Assembly (NCBI GenBank): GCA_030762175.1
Contig: CM060833.1
Coordinates: 1,862,501-1,926,500, forward strand
DNA length: 64,000 bases
Origin: Metallyticus violacea
Taxonomy: Eukaryota > Arthropoda > Insecta > Mantodea > Metallyticidae
Direction of reading: 5' to 3'
Shown here piece by piece: positions 53,110 to 64,000 of this stretch. Below the pieces are notes generated by a model. That model saw nothing but the letters and a program-made list of their open reading frames with translations. It did not search any database and had not been told where the DNA came from. The first letter of the stretch is position 1, and every line of letters starts with the position of its first letter. The position numbers and the translations under genes were made by a program.

Positions 53110-53424
53110 GTGGGTAAATCATCTGATACATTGCCTATTTTTATTTATAGTACTATTAATACTAGAGACGAGCATAACTTAGAACAATTAGTGTGGATAA
53201 ATGAGCTGATACACAGCCCACCTTTATTAGCGGTATTATTAATACTAGGGATGGTAACGACTGGAAACAATCAATATGCCAAAAGCACATTTTCTATAAG
53301 CGATGAATCGTTATTTAAGCGTAATCAAATGCTCAATGTTAGATGTCACATTTGCAATAAAACTGTTACATACAAGTTGCGGTCTTCTGTATCACAAGGT
53401 ATGGTTTATTTTATGTTCGTTTAA
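53110..53424 (+). CDS. Hypothetical open frame with CxxC motif
   Basis: 104 codons ending at 53424. The C-terminal part reads MLNVRCHICNKTVTYKLRSS, with a CxxC pair, and a good splice donor CACAAG|gtatgg follows at 53399-53400. It could be an exon of an unknown gene, or a transposon fragment. No domain recognised. Confidence 0.25.
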   Translation: MGKSSDTLPIFIYSTINTRDEHNLEQLVWINELIHSPPLLAVLLILGMVTTGNNQYAKSTFSISDESLFKRNQMLNVRCHICNKTVTYKLRSSVSQGMVYFMFV

Positions 53425-55860
53425 CACAGGTAAAATATCTACATATAGACCCTGTAACGTGAGCACTCAGAAATAGTTGTAAGGTTGGAATGTGCAATAT
53501 CGGCCGTTATCTGGTTTACCCTTCGGGCTCTTAGTGAAGGAAGAAGAAGAAAGAATAAATAAATAAAACAGTTTCGAAACAATCCCCTAACATATGGTTT
53601 ACTTGGATCTGAAGACCTCGTGCGTTTCCAGGGCTTAAACTCTCACTGAGATAACCTTTGAGGTTTCTAAGATATGGTAGAAATTTGGATCGTGTTCGAC
53701 ACGATGGTGCTAAAGGGAACGCGATTTTCTCTTTTCAACTTTCTGAAACACTTCCGAAGAACGTGATAGGAACACATATTCGCTGTTTATCACAGTATTA
53801 CATTTCGCAATAATGGGCGGAATATCCGCATTTTCATGTTGCCAGCCCCGCACACACACACACACACACACATAATAACAGTAACATCGTGTAAGATGCA
53901 GCTCAATATCACTGACGTAGCAGTAACTTTAGCGACACAAAATGTTAAGTTAGTATAACTCTAGAACAACCTGAAGAAAACGGAGCTACAAAAACAAAAC
54001 ATCTTCCTTGCACATTATAGCGTCACATCCGGAGTTTATGTTCTAGTTTACTTCCTGCCAGGTAAAGGTTAGGTTGTGTAACAGTTCATAGCTTGCATGT
54101 ACAACTTTTCTGCTCTATGATCACCCTTACTACTAACAGCAATGTATGAACTTTTGACGTCGTCATTTGCAGCCTCCATTTTGTTGTTTTATATAATTGA
54201 CAGCCAATTTCTGATTCAACATTGCTTTAATGTAAGAGGTTTACCAGAAATGTTCTTAAAATAATAAATAGTACATAAGCCTTTTCTCTATTTCGGCTAT
54301 TATACTTGCAACTAATCTCCTTTTTTCGAATAACGTAGTTATAGCTATCAGATTTCCATAACAGTGGTGAATCTTTCTTATGAGGAATTTAGTTATGAGT
54401 CTAGTATAATGGAAGTGTTAAGGGTAGACCTTTTCCCTTTCCATATGGCAAGAAACAACGTGCTCATTGACATCGCTGCTTACTTTACAGGTTTATTGAA
54501 ACTTCGTATTGTACATACAAAATAATAGTTACTTATATAACTAGTACATCTTGTTAATTGTAATACTAGTGAAGGTTTAGTGCCTTTTATTCCACCGATG
54601 CACTAATTTTCACTATGTTCAGATTATACACGTGTTGCATAGAACGTTTTATACCATTATTATAAATTTGCAAAATGTGATGTTATGACGTTGTAGATAT
54701 GACGTATTATTTTGCATGGTTTCTTAGTACTCGTTTCTATGATGATGTTATTTTGTTTTTGTTTTGAAGATTCAAATGGAAATGAATGCTAATTCCAAAA
54801 TTATACCCATATTATGTTACAAAAGAAATTATAAAGGAATCTGAGTATCTGAGGGTTTGTTAATTCCTCAGAAATCCAAAAGTGTATGCGAAAAGGAATA
54901 TGACAAGTTCTGTACATGGAGAAAAGAGAAACATGTTAGTTCAACTAATAAAATCTTGTTGGCGCTAGTAAATATGTAATATAACGTTTATTGATTGTTA
55001 ATATGGTAATTTAAAATTTAGATTCTTAGATTTATTTTTTCTAAGTGTGGCTTTTGACACTGTGGTGTGTATATTCAAAGGTTAAATTCAAGAATCGCAT
55101 AACAAATTCTTTCATTTCAAAACGTTAATCTTCAACCATTAATAATCTCTAGATTATTAACCTTCGTACATTGATTTTACACCCAGAGAGTCAGTTTGGT
55201 AACAGTTCCAAAAGTTATATGCCGCTTTTGCTCGCGGTAATAGTTCCAAAGCAGTAAGGTAAAAATGATAAAATGAAGATGAAACATACCTCAATTTTGC
55301 AGCCAGAAAAGTAAAAAAGCATACTCTTTATAGTTATAAATATGTTGCAGCAACACTTGCTTAGCCCTCCCACCCTCCTTTGTTTCACGCTGAAGCGGAT
55401 CTACATTGTCTCCCCTATCACTACGGTCTACGTGATGTGTGGGTACCGCCGAAGCGCCCCGGGGTTAGTTGCTGATTGTACTAAGACCTTGGCATGTAGC
55501 CCGTGCTCAAACAGTGAGGAGTTTGCAGGTTTCATACTAAATAATATTTGTTTGTGGTCGTCAACATTTTCTCGCGCTCACGTTGTGTTGGAGATTTCTG
55601 AAAACATAAGCTAACAATGAAATTACTTATGACGGCGTGTACTTGCGCAATTGCTGATTCGGCGGAGTCTTAAATGCGTAACTAATACATAGATTATAGT
55701 GCTGATGCATCACTATGTCTATGTTACATTTAGCATTTCCCCGTTAGTTCATTATTGCTATGAAAGTGAGTCGTCATCGTCGTTCTTTAAAATCCCGGGG
55801 GGGGGGGGCATCCGTCGCCCAAGTACTTGAACATTTGAACATTTTCATGAAATAGATGAA
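53425..55860. other. No assignable gene
   Basis: Includes a (CA)n microsatellite (about 53851-53871). The 90-codon frame at 55342-55614 has no recognisable domain. A G run lies at about 55798-55810. Confidence 0.4.
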
Positions 55861-57470
55861 GTGGTGACATCTGTTGTTTAGATGTTTGAACCGCTGCAGT
55901 TTATATTAATGCGCAGCTATGGCTCGAGGTTAGTTAATGTGTCCTGGAGTCTTGGTGCAGTTGCATTCGGACTGCGCGGTTATGACGATGTCATCAGCAT
56001 ATATGGAGAGCATTGTGTTAGATGTTTTTGGAATGTCATTTATGTATATATTAAATAGTGTGGGTCCTAGGAGACTTCCCCGTGGCACTCCAGTAACCGC
56101 CTGAGCACCGAGAGGGCGTTACTCCCTCCAGTAATACAGAGAAGATCCTTCCGGTTAGGTATGGTGCAAAAAGTTTGACCATGGCGTCTTGAGCTTGTAC
56201 AGAAGTCCAGCGTGGTGCACTGCTGTTTACTTATTGTGATTATAGCCCTGGGTTATGTGCTCTATCATTTGCGTTAGTTGTAGCGTGACAGAATGTTGGG
56301 CGCGAAATCCAAGTTGCTCATCAATGATTAGATTGTGTTTTAACGTTCGCTGCTATTCTTGTAGGATTGGTTTTTCAACAACTTTGCTGATGGTGTTTAA
56401 TTGTCTGTAGTTCTGTGGGTTCGTAGCATCTTTACCCGGTTTGGGAAACATAAGTACAGTTTGCATGTTTTCATTGAGAGGAGAAATATCCGCTACACAG
56501 CAGAATTTGGTTATCCCGGCTAGCAATCTTAAGTTTTTCCTTGTTAGATTTTTGAACACTATATTTGATATTTTGTCCGGTCCAGGAGCTTTGCCATTTG
56601 TCAGATATTGAATGATATATTTCTGCTCTGAGGGGTGTCTTCTGCGCAATTGTTATAATTGTAGTGTTCAAAATAATGTTGACATCGAAGTCTGGTTCAG
56701 CATTTGACTTGCATGCTTCCACCATAGCATCGGCCTTGTCTGTGGGGGTCTCCGTGTGTTTGATTAGGTTAGCAAATATCTGTGGTGGGGGAATTTCAAG
56801 AGGTTGTTTGGTTAACCTCACTTGATTTGATTCAGGAGTGATGTTTTTCAACACCTGGTTCCACTGCTGTGGATCACCTCCTTAATCCACGCTTTAAGTG
56901 TTTCCATATTGGCTCTATGGAATTTGTTTTGCGCGCGTTGCCACTTTCGGCACTCGTGATTTCTATTGGTTATTATATTTGGGGTATGTTTTATTTTATT
57001 TCATACGGGGATCGAGCTGGGGCAAGAGAGTCGATAGCTACTTGTTCAAGGTGCATTGCTGCTTCACCTTCTGGGGGATCCTGTGGTGTCTGACGCGGTT
57101 TGGAAAGCTTCCCAGTTGTTTCTGGTTCTGTTGCGGGGGACTTCTGATTTCTAATATTACTGCATAGTGATCTGAAGCAAGTGTTTCATCCGGTGTATGT
57201 TATAGTCAAAAAATGTGTTTGAGAATTGCAAGGTCAAGCGTGCTGGGCGCGTGGGCTCCTCGGCATAGGTGATGATGTATTTGTAATTTGCAGTGTATTT
57301 CTCCATACACTTTCAATCGTATATCTTAGATTTTTCGTGTTTTTCCTTGTTCGCGAAACAAATATAGTTACCTGATTTAGATTTATCTCTCGTATGAACC
57401 CAACTGATAGCATTTTATAAACCGTATTTCCTTTTTTTATAATGATTGTCCACACCAAAAACTGTCTAAA
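55860..57470 (-). mobile_element. Jockey-like LINE, decayed
   Basis: The complement reads endonuclease-end sequence LDLAILKHIF and LASDHYAVILEI at 57240-57130, then a linker with NMETLKAWIKEVIHSSGT. The reverse transcriptase follows: NGKAPGPDKISN and TVLMFPKPGKDATNPQNYRQ in frame 56353-56649, LIIDEQLGFRAQHSVTLQL at about 56330, and GVPRGSLLGPTLFNIYIND then YADDI at 56090-55990. This is a LINE reverse transcriptase in order, with frameshifts. Confidence 0.85.
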
Positions 57471-57936
57471 ATATCGGTTTCATCAACATACCTTAAACAT
57501 ACAATGGATATAAACAGAAGGGAATGTAGAAATACACAAGTTTTAAATAAAGGCTTACAAGATTTTCTGTTAGAGATAAATTACATTATAAGAATACTTG
57601 TTCCCCATCAAAGTATCGTTTTAAGAGAAAAAATAATCTGGATAGTTTATTGTATGATGTCTCCATGTTAATTTATTATCAATGTAGAGCCTCAACGATT
57701 TAACATCATTATACATTACGATTGTTTGAGCTGTGGTCGCCAGAGCGCGGCTGAATACAGCGACCGCAACCGGAAAAACGGAGATAAAGCCACCGAGCTT
57801 AAATTTAGTATTTCTATTTCAAGTGAAATTATTAAATAATACTATACCACATAATAATCACTAACCCGTGCTATAAGAACATTGAAAATGATGCCCCTCA
57901 GAGGCAATAAATTGCCAGCATCTGCGTAGGAAATTC
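57470..57936. other. No assignable gene
   Basis: No reading frame, terminal repeat or RNA gene could be supported. Confidence 0.4.
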
Positions 57937-58119
57937 TTATGCTTCTTTTAACTTTTTCTCCGTAAGAACACGCTTCTTGTCACTGAGAGATCCTGTCTCT
58001 CCAGGAACAGTTTCTGTACCTGGAATAGAATTTGCAGGATATTTTCTTGAGGTCGCCTTACGCTTCTTTGCAAGAGTTCGTGTATCTTTTGGTACATGTG
58101 TCGTACATAAACCTGTTCT
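57937..58119 (-). CDS. Hypothetical basic C-terminal open frame
   Basis: 60 codons without a methionine, ending in TAA at 57937-57939. The sequence is charged and hydrophilic (LAKKRKATSRKYP, GETGSLSDKKRVLTEKKLKE), quite unlike the surrounding eroded DNA. It could be the last coding exon of an unknown gene or part of a transposon protein. A weak acceptor (ttgaag) precedes it. Confidence 0.25.
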   Translation of the reverse strand, partial: RTGLCTTHVPKDTRTLAKKRKATSRKYPANSIPGTETVPGETGSLSDKKRVLTEKKLKEA

Positions 58120-59740
58120 TCAAAACTATATATAGCGGCTTAACTAGCGAAGAACAATTAGCGCACAATGAAAACACCAAGTAACACAACACCTCGCTGA
58201 GGAAGCATCTCTCAAACTAACCATAAGTTGCTACCTGCACGCGCACTATGCAGCCTTGACGACTGTTTTCTTCACTGCGCAGTTAGTCTCTGTCCACCCG
58301 TGACTCAAATAACCTCACTGTAGATTTGAAACCGTATTTAATTATTTGGGTTATTGCCAGATTAAAAGTAGGTTGATTAGCTCTAATGCAGGCCATCAAA
58401 ACACTCTCAGTACATTTGGGACGACTTCACCATGTAGGACTGTGTGTTCGAGTAACCAAAGTTACAATTCGTCCACAGCAAACAAATAAACAAAGCAACA
58501 TTTGATACAACAGAACATTCGTCATTAATTTGAACAACCTGTTTTTAGATGATTAATATAACGCAGCTGGTAAATTTTCATTTCCTTAATACCATAAAAT
58601 CAAGAATTTTTAATAACATTTGATGAGAAAGGCAGTCGGTTGCCTTCGACAAGTTGCACAAGATGGCCAAGTCTGCCTGAACATGTAAGATCCAAGTAAG
58701 GAATTGTGTAATTGTTTGGGTAAGGTCAGGACGATGCAAGCAAATTGTTCACATAAACTAATTCAAATACTTTAGAATACATTGACGCGTCCCAAACCAA
58801 TCGTCTTTCTGGAATACCTCTACAATCTTCATCCAATTTCATACTGAACACGCCTTTCAAGGTAAGGTTTTTAGCTTTTGGATCGAAGATCATGACAAGA
58901 ACCTCCAACTTTACCATTTTGTGTTACGAACATTTCACTATGTTGTTATCCTGTGACGATGATGTTGAAGGATCTAAAATATTAAGACTTTCAGAAGCTG
59001 GCTATGTAGTATGTTTAAAAGGACTAAATTGGACTAATTGGAGAAACAAGGACTGCGTACATTTAAATTTATCTCCAGAAAGTTAATGCAGATATTCCGC
59101 TGTTCTAAAACAGTTGATACACCTTCTTCTATAAATAAATAAATAATTTTATTTCTAATTCGTCTGTCTGAAATCTACTGCAAAAATATAAGGTCTTAAC
59201 AAAGCATTATTGTTAAGGATAAGGTAAGATGTTTGGGACCACCACCACCACAATCTGTATAGGCGATACTACAAAATTAATACTGCCTTGAAAAAATATT
59301 ATTCTGAATGCAGTTCCCAGTTTTAAATAGCCATAAATTCAGAAAAAATTAAAAACACAAATTTCTTTGTAAGAAAATGCTAACTGCATTCCTAGGACCT
59401 CCATTATAGATTGTTTCAGCTCCTCTCGAGTAGAGGTCTATTGAGAAATTACTCTTTCTTTGAGTTAACCTAATCTACCGAGGGACAAGCCTACGTTCTA
59501 TTTTCCTGTATCGTATTATTTTGTTTATGTGTTACATTGTAAAATTAAAAGCTTACTTTACACTTAGATGTATAAAGACTAAAACAAAATGCTATTAACA
59601 TTTGCGCTACTAAGTGAATTTTAGGCGTACGGTTGCTTGTTTTTCTGTGTTCAAAAACCATTGTGTTCTCTCCGCCAGTATTTATTGTTCTGTATCACTT
59701 ACTATCGGCACATACTTCGCTCTACCGTTCTCTGGAATTC
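58120..59740. other. No assignable gene
   Basis: Overlapping frames on both strands at 58726-59086 share the same DNA, with a plus-strand AAG|gtaagg donor near 58861. Support for an exon is too weak. Confidence 0.3.
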
Positions 59741-59809
59741 CGCTTTTTCCGCTGCCGTCAGGATGATCGCTGTCCAGCGTTTTCAGTCCCGAACGTCAGC
59801 GGAAAAAGT
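59738..59809. repeat. 12-bp-arm inverted repeat
   Basis: CTTTTTCCGCTG and its exact complement CAGCGGAAAAAG enclose about 45 bases. It could be a small foldback or chance. It lies near a TGCGCATGCGCA motif. Confidence 0.5.
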
Positions 59810-59886
59810 CGAAGCCTTTAAAGCATAGGATGTCGTCTGTCTGTAAGGCTAATTTTAACACACGCTTTCTCCCCCCCCCCCAATTT

Positions 59887-59898
59887 TGCGCATGCGCA
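59887..59898. promoter_or_regulatory. NRF1/EWG-type motif TGCGCATGCGCA
   Basis: A perfect 12-bp palindrome matching the site bound by NRF1 in vertebrates and its insect relative Erect wing, found in many housekeeping promoters. The gene it would serve is not evident. Confidence 0.35.
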
Positions 59899-60576
59899 AA
59901 CTCTAATTTTGCTTACGTACGCGTAATCTTTCCCCAACCGTCATCTCTGATTCTTAACAAACTTTTCAACATTGTCGTTCCCATATATGCCGCAATAATC
60001 TGATCACTTGGAACACAGTGTTGAATACGTAAAAACTCTGTATAATGTGTAATTGATACAGTGTTCTTGTCTCAAGAACATTAAGCCTATAATATTTATG
60101 GTTATCAATAGTACAGTTATTAATATATATTTCTTTGTGTACTCAACAATTCTACAGTTCTGTAAATTGCCATTTGGGCAGAAATTATAACAAAAGATAT
60201 GCTAGTTATCCGTCGCGACTTTAAGGAAAACATCATAACAAAAGGGTTGTTTCGAAAGAGGGTCGCCTTTTGTAACTTTCAGTTTCATTTCCTCTTTTGT
60301 AAACACTTTAGAAAGGTTTTGCCGCGTTTGGGAATGCTAATAGATCTTATTAGCGCAGAGAGGCTTATTGTGTATATAAGTCAACGGCAGTTGTCGAGTT
60401 CAAAAGAACAACGCGTGAGGAAGTCAAGGAAGGGAAAAAGATAGGCGTGAAAGGTAGATAATTGACGTGGGTGAATTATTTAAACCAATCCACGACTTCT
60501 AGAATCTGACGAATGAGAAAAGATGTACCTTATGTACAAAATAAACTTAAATCATATTTGTTGTTATTAGCTTGTC
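59899..60576. other. No assignable gene
   Basis: An 81-codon frame at 60199-60444 has a basic end but no known domain. Confidence 0.35.
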
Positions 60577-60587
60577 ATAGCCCATAG

Positions 60588-60887
60588 ATCCGCCACGGGT
60601 GGCCGAGGTCGTTAAGGCACGGACTCGTGAGCGGGAGGTCTGCGGTTCGAATCCCGCCAGGACCGTCCTTCCTGACTGGGGTTTTTTCCAGGTTTTCCTC
60701 AGTCTTCATAACTGGCAAATGCCGGGGAGGTACCCTAAACTTAGGCCTGGAACGCTTCCTTCCTTAAAAAAAAAATCTTTTCCCAATTTATCATTTCATT
60801 TCATGTATCATCGGTGTCCACCGCCTGTGGTGCCTCAGTAGTAAAAACGGGCGTTAAACACTACTCAAAAAAAAAAAAAAAAAAAAA
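60588..60887 (+). mobile_element. SINE-A, full length, tRNA-derived
   Basis: The head resembles tRNA-Leu/Ser: box A TGGCCGAGGTCGTTAAGG, box B GGTTCGAATCC. A body and a long A tail follow. A perfect 11-bp duplication atagcccatag (60577-60587, 60888-60898) and the intact promoter boxes suggest a young insertion. It is the reference for the copies at 2421, 28437, 38388 and 40693. Confidence 0.94.
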
Positions 60888-60898
60888 ATAGCCCATAG

Positions 60899-62308
60899 GG
60901 AGTTAGGCTTGAACCGCAGTTCTAGAATCTTCGAGGAAGAAAATTTTGCTGGACGAAGCGCGTACTAAAAGTATAAAGAAGGAAGTTTTGAGCCTTCATC
61001 ATGTTAAGCGCGTAGTCACCTAACGTTATTATAGCCTGCGTGCAGTCATAAAAGTTATTCCAGTGTTATCTACGACCGTGTGCAGTTATTTCGTTAAGTT
61101 AGACGCGTGAACAATCAGTTTATGAAGCCATTTTAGGTATCAATTATAATCTAATTTCTATTCAGCCAAGCAGCATGTGGAGATAAGTATAGACTTCGAC
61201 ACCGAAAGACTGTCTGAAAACAGGCAGACAGCGAGTTATAAAGTGTATGTGGTAATAAAGCAATAGGGAGGGAGTGTTGCCGGTCTAAAGAGTATAAACA
61301 AGGTGTCAGCTGATCAAACGTACGCTAATGGAGAACCACAGGACCAAGAAATGTGGCAAATTTCTTCCTGCTTGACGAACAACTTGCAAGTTTGGGAACT
61401 TCACCTAACTCCCAAAGTGTATTAATTCACATGAAGAATGCCCTTCCTTCCCAATTGACTCAAGGTCATTAAAATACTCCAAATTACCTCGAAAAAACCA
61501 TTCTTCGTTTTGGAACCGAAGGTACAGGTGAACATGGAAAACCGTGGCAGCTTAAGAGATTAACAATATTAGTTCCCACATCACCGCAGTGAGGCTACTG
61601 AATCACACAATAAAGTAACAATTAATACTACGACTCTAATCATCTAAAACAAGGCCACATGTTCATTCTTAAGTTACAATCATTCAAAACTTCTTGCCTA
61701 AACTTCCTTTGTTCACTACTGCAGTTTAGTGTCGAAAACTGGGTGTATTTTAGGAGCCAATACACATTGCTCGGACATGAAGGAGAGATTGTTAGTTCTA
61801 ATGTAATATTATTGACGGTAGGGAACAAGAGAGACTGGCCCGAAGAAATTATTTTTACTTCTCTTCTGGTGACAATCACGGCTATGCACAAATCTGATTG
61901 TGGACAGAACCTACCTACTTCTGTCAACTTCTTTGCGGTATCCACCTTTCGGCCATCATAGCGGCCCTATAATAGTTCACTTTTATTTTGCTACGAAAAT
62001 CGCAAATAATTCTTAACATTTTCAATTGAATGATTAGCACTGAATTAGAATTAATTGACTTCTGCTAAAAATTAAGTAAGAAATAATTACAATTTTAATT
62101 ATTATTGTTTTAAATGCACGTTTAAACGTTCCAGACAGCATTATTGCGTTCCCGTCATGCAATGACAAAGCGAGCCGAGGTTAATAGTGAAGGAGAAATT
62201 TTCTTTGTTGGATCAAGGCAATTGTTAAGTGCAAGGAAAGAAAATTGAAAAGAAAACACAAAAAACAGAAATAAATTGTATTGCAATTTTACTTGTAAGA
62301 AGTCCAGG
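60899..62308. other. No assignable gene
   Basis: Frames at 61640-61961 overlap on opposite strands and have no known domain. Confidence 0.4.
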
Positions 62309-63392
62309 AGTGTTTTATAAGTTTTCAGCCTGACTCAGATATGCAGTGAAGATGATCGAATTACTATGATAGTTGTGCTATGAAGTTTCAGACCTGTAAA
62401 TGTGCTCAATTGATCGTGTAAACAAACTAGTGTTAACATTTTCTACAAAATGGATAAGCTGTTATAAAGTACCCCAACAGAAATAGAAAACAACTTCATT
62501 TGCATGGTTAAAAAGTGGGCTGCCGAGTTTAACCGTGGTCTTACATTCATTCAAGATGATGAGCGCTCAGGGCTTTCCAAAACTGCTACGACCGATGAGA
62601 TTGTGACAAAAATTCACAATGCCGACTCAGTGATCGCCGATTGAAGGTACGCGAGTTGGCGAACATTGCAAAGACCTCACTCAAACAGGGCGTGTCCAGT
62701 GCGTTTTACATGAAGTTTTGGGTATGAGAAAAGTTTCCGCACGATGGGTGCCGCTTTTGTTAAAAACGCATTAGAATGAACATTTCGCAAGGGTGTTTAG
62801 ACTTTTTTTTTAAAAAGCAATTCCAGTGAGTTTCTACGCTTCATAACAGTGGATTCGTCACTACACGCCAGAGACGAAGTCCACACAGTGAGTAGCAACA
62901 GGTAAAAACAACAACAAAAAGGGGGGGGAGGAAAGGAAAAGTCATGGCTACGGTTTTCTGATATTCTCATGGTGTGGTGCTCATAGACTACCCCCAGAAG
63001 GGGAGAAGCATCATCGGAGAGTATTACGCTGCACTACTGGACCAATTGAAGGATGCTATTCAAGTGAAACGTTCACACCTTGCGAAAAAGAAAGCTCTCT
63101 TTCATCACGATAGTGTCTGGGATTGTTGCTGCATGATCTTCGCTTCCACATCCACCGGATTTGGCTCCCAGCGGTTACATTTTAATTCCCAAAAGTGAAG
63201 AAGCGGACGAGATTCAAACCAAATGATGAGGTTGTAGCTGATACAGACGAATATTTATTGAGGAATTATAAAAACTGAAAGTCGTTGGACTGAATGTATT
63301 GATTTACAAGGCAACTATGAGGGGAAAAAACTTAAATCATGTAATTTCTTGACCGGACTGAGAATTTTTAGAGCATCCCTCGTAATTTAGCA
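62309..63392 (+). mobile_element. Mariner-like element, decayed
   Basis: Left and right termini pair (GAGTGTTTTATAAG...CAGCCTGACTCAG against the complement of GAGCATCCCTCGTA and its inner part). Relics run WAAEFNRGLTFIQDDERSG and SKTATTDEIVTKIHN at about 62516-62620. VLIDYPQKGRSIIGEYYAAL and KKALFHHDSVW follow in frame 62974-63198. It is the same family as 1340-2872. Confidence 0.85.
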
Positions 63393-64000
63393 AATACAAC
63401 ACCCCCTACCTCCAAGGTTTGAGTTAATTTTACACACCAGGGTTGAAAGCTTTCCAAAGCGCAAGCTCCCGTGACACCGCATTCAGCACCAGCTCACCTA
63501 GCCTGGCACTTTTGGCCCTGGCAGAACCAATGGAATGAAATGGGGGAGCGGAAAATTCGTGGAAAGGAAGAGCCATCCCTAAGCGTCCAGGGAAACCAGC
63601 TCAAGGGATTTGCTAGTCCCAAGTTTTACGCCTGAGTCGTTCTGTTCCGTTGCAACTTGACAATCATCTTTAACATAATAGAAGTTTTTTATATTGTAAA
63701 TGAAGTACAAGCACAAGCTGTTAATATCTTTCTTACACGTTGCAAACGGCTAATTTACTTATCAGCAGAACAAACCCCCTTTCCCTAAACCCATACAAGA
63801 AAATGTGACTTGATAACGTAAGAACTCCAGACGATTTCTGGCGAGAAACTCCTCTATCTGTCTGTAACTTTGTGAGCAGCTATTAAAGTCGACATCTTTC
63901 TTTTGCGTTTGCCAGCAACAACTCCGCCCCACATTAACACACCCTTCCCGTGTCCTGCTCTGTCACGACATACAGGGGAAACGCCCCTGTCCCAATAGGA
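63393..64000. other. No assignable gene
   Basis: No convincing frame or element. The window ends here. Confidence 0.4.

Noticed and set aside
58726..59086. Open frames on both strands with a GTAAGG donor
   Set aside because: The frames overlap, have no known domain, and the plus frame before the donor has no good acceptor or start.
60595..60670. tRNA gene
   Set aside because: Box A and B are good, but the sequence continues into a SINE body with A tail and target duplication; it is a SINE promoter. The same holds for 23434-23510.
60599..60841. 80-codon frame MAEVVKARTRERE...
   Set aside because: It lies wholly within the young SINE-A and starts in its tRNA-like head.

Overview
The window looks like an insect nuclear chromosome. 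The DNA is AT-rich, has one spliced gene with very long introns, and is crowded with mariner/Tc1, pogo/Tigger, piggyBac, jockey-like LINE, Penelope-like (PLE) and tRNA-derived SINE sequences. A large-genome hexapod, such as a cockroach, termite or other polyneopteran, fits best. That placement is inferred from repeat content and a short TTAGG run; no marker gene proves it.

The only host gene I can support is the 3' part of a MYBBP1A / DNA polymerase V (Pol5) orthologue on the + strand. It has ten exons between 3055 and 36354. All nine introns are GT-AG and every phase agrees, giving 794 codons plus a stop. The N-terminal part lies upstream of the window. Its six long introns hold nested transposons, while three introns are only 80-96 bp.

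Layout. 1-3 kb: a mariner containing two later insertions. 3-36 kb: mybbp1a, whose introns carry seven mariner/IS630-type copies, one Tc1/mariner end, a pogo-like element, a Tigger end, a piggyBac fragment, a jockey-like LINE with a SINE in its endonuclease, and many PLE pieces. 37-41 kb: a Tigger element split by a SINE, another SINE, and ribozyme relics. 43-48 kb: a decayed gypsy-type LTR retrotransposon. 48.0-51.95 kb: a 39-bp satellite of roughly 98 monomers with a 1.2-kb higher-order repeat. 52-64 kb: mostly unassigned DNA with a decayed LINE, a young SINE and a mariner.

The most interesting signal is a set of small Penelope-related elements built around minimal type-I hammerhead ribozymes. 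Several lie between inverted arms, carry a short conserved 3' tail, and are bounded by about 12-bp target-site duplications (2.0, 11.2, 14.05, 30.45 and 37.33 kb). One has landed in the YVDD catalytic motif of another PLE's reverse transcriptase. Hammerheads in PLEs are established knowledge; the palindromic architecture, the recurring junction point and the 12-bp duplications are read here directly from the sequence.
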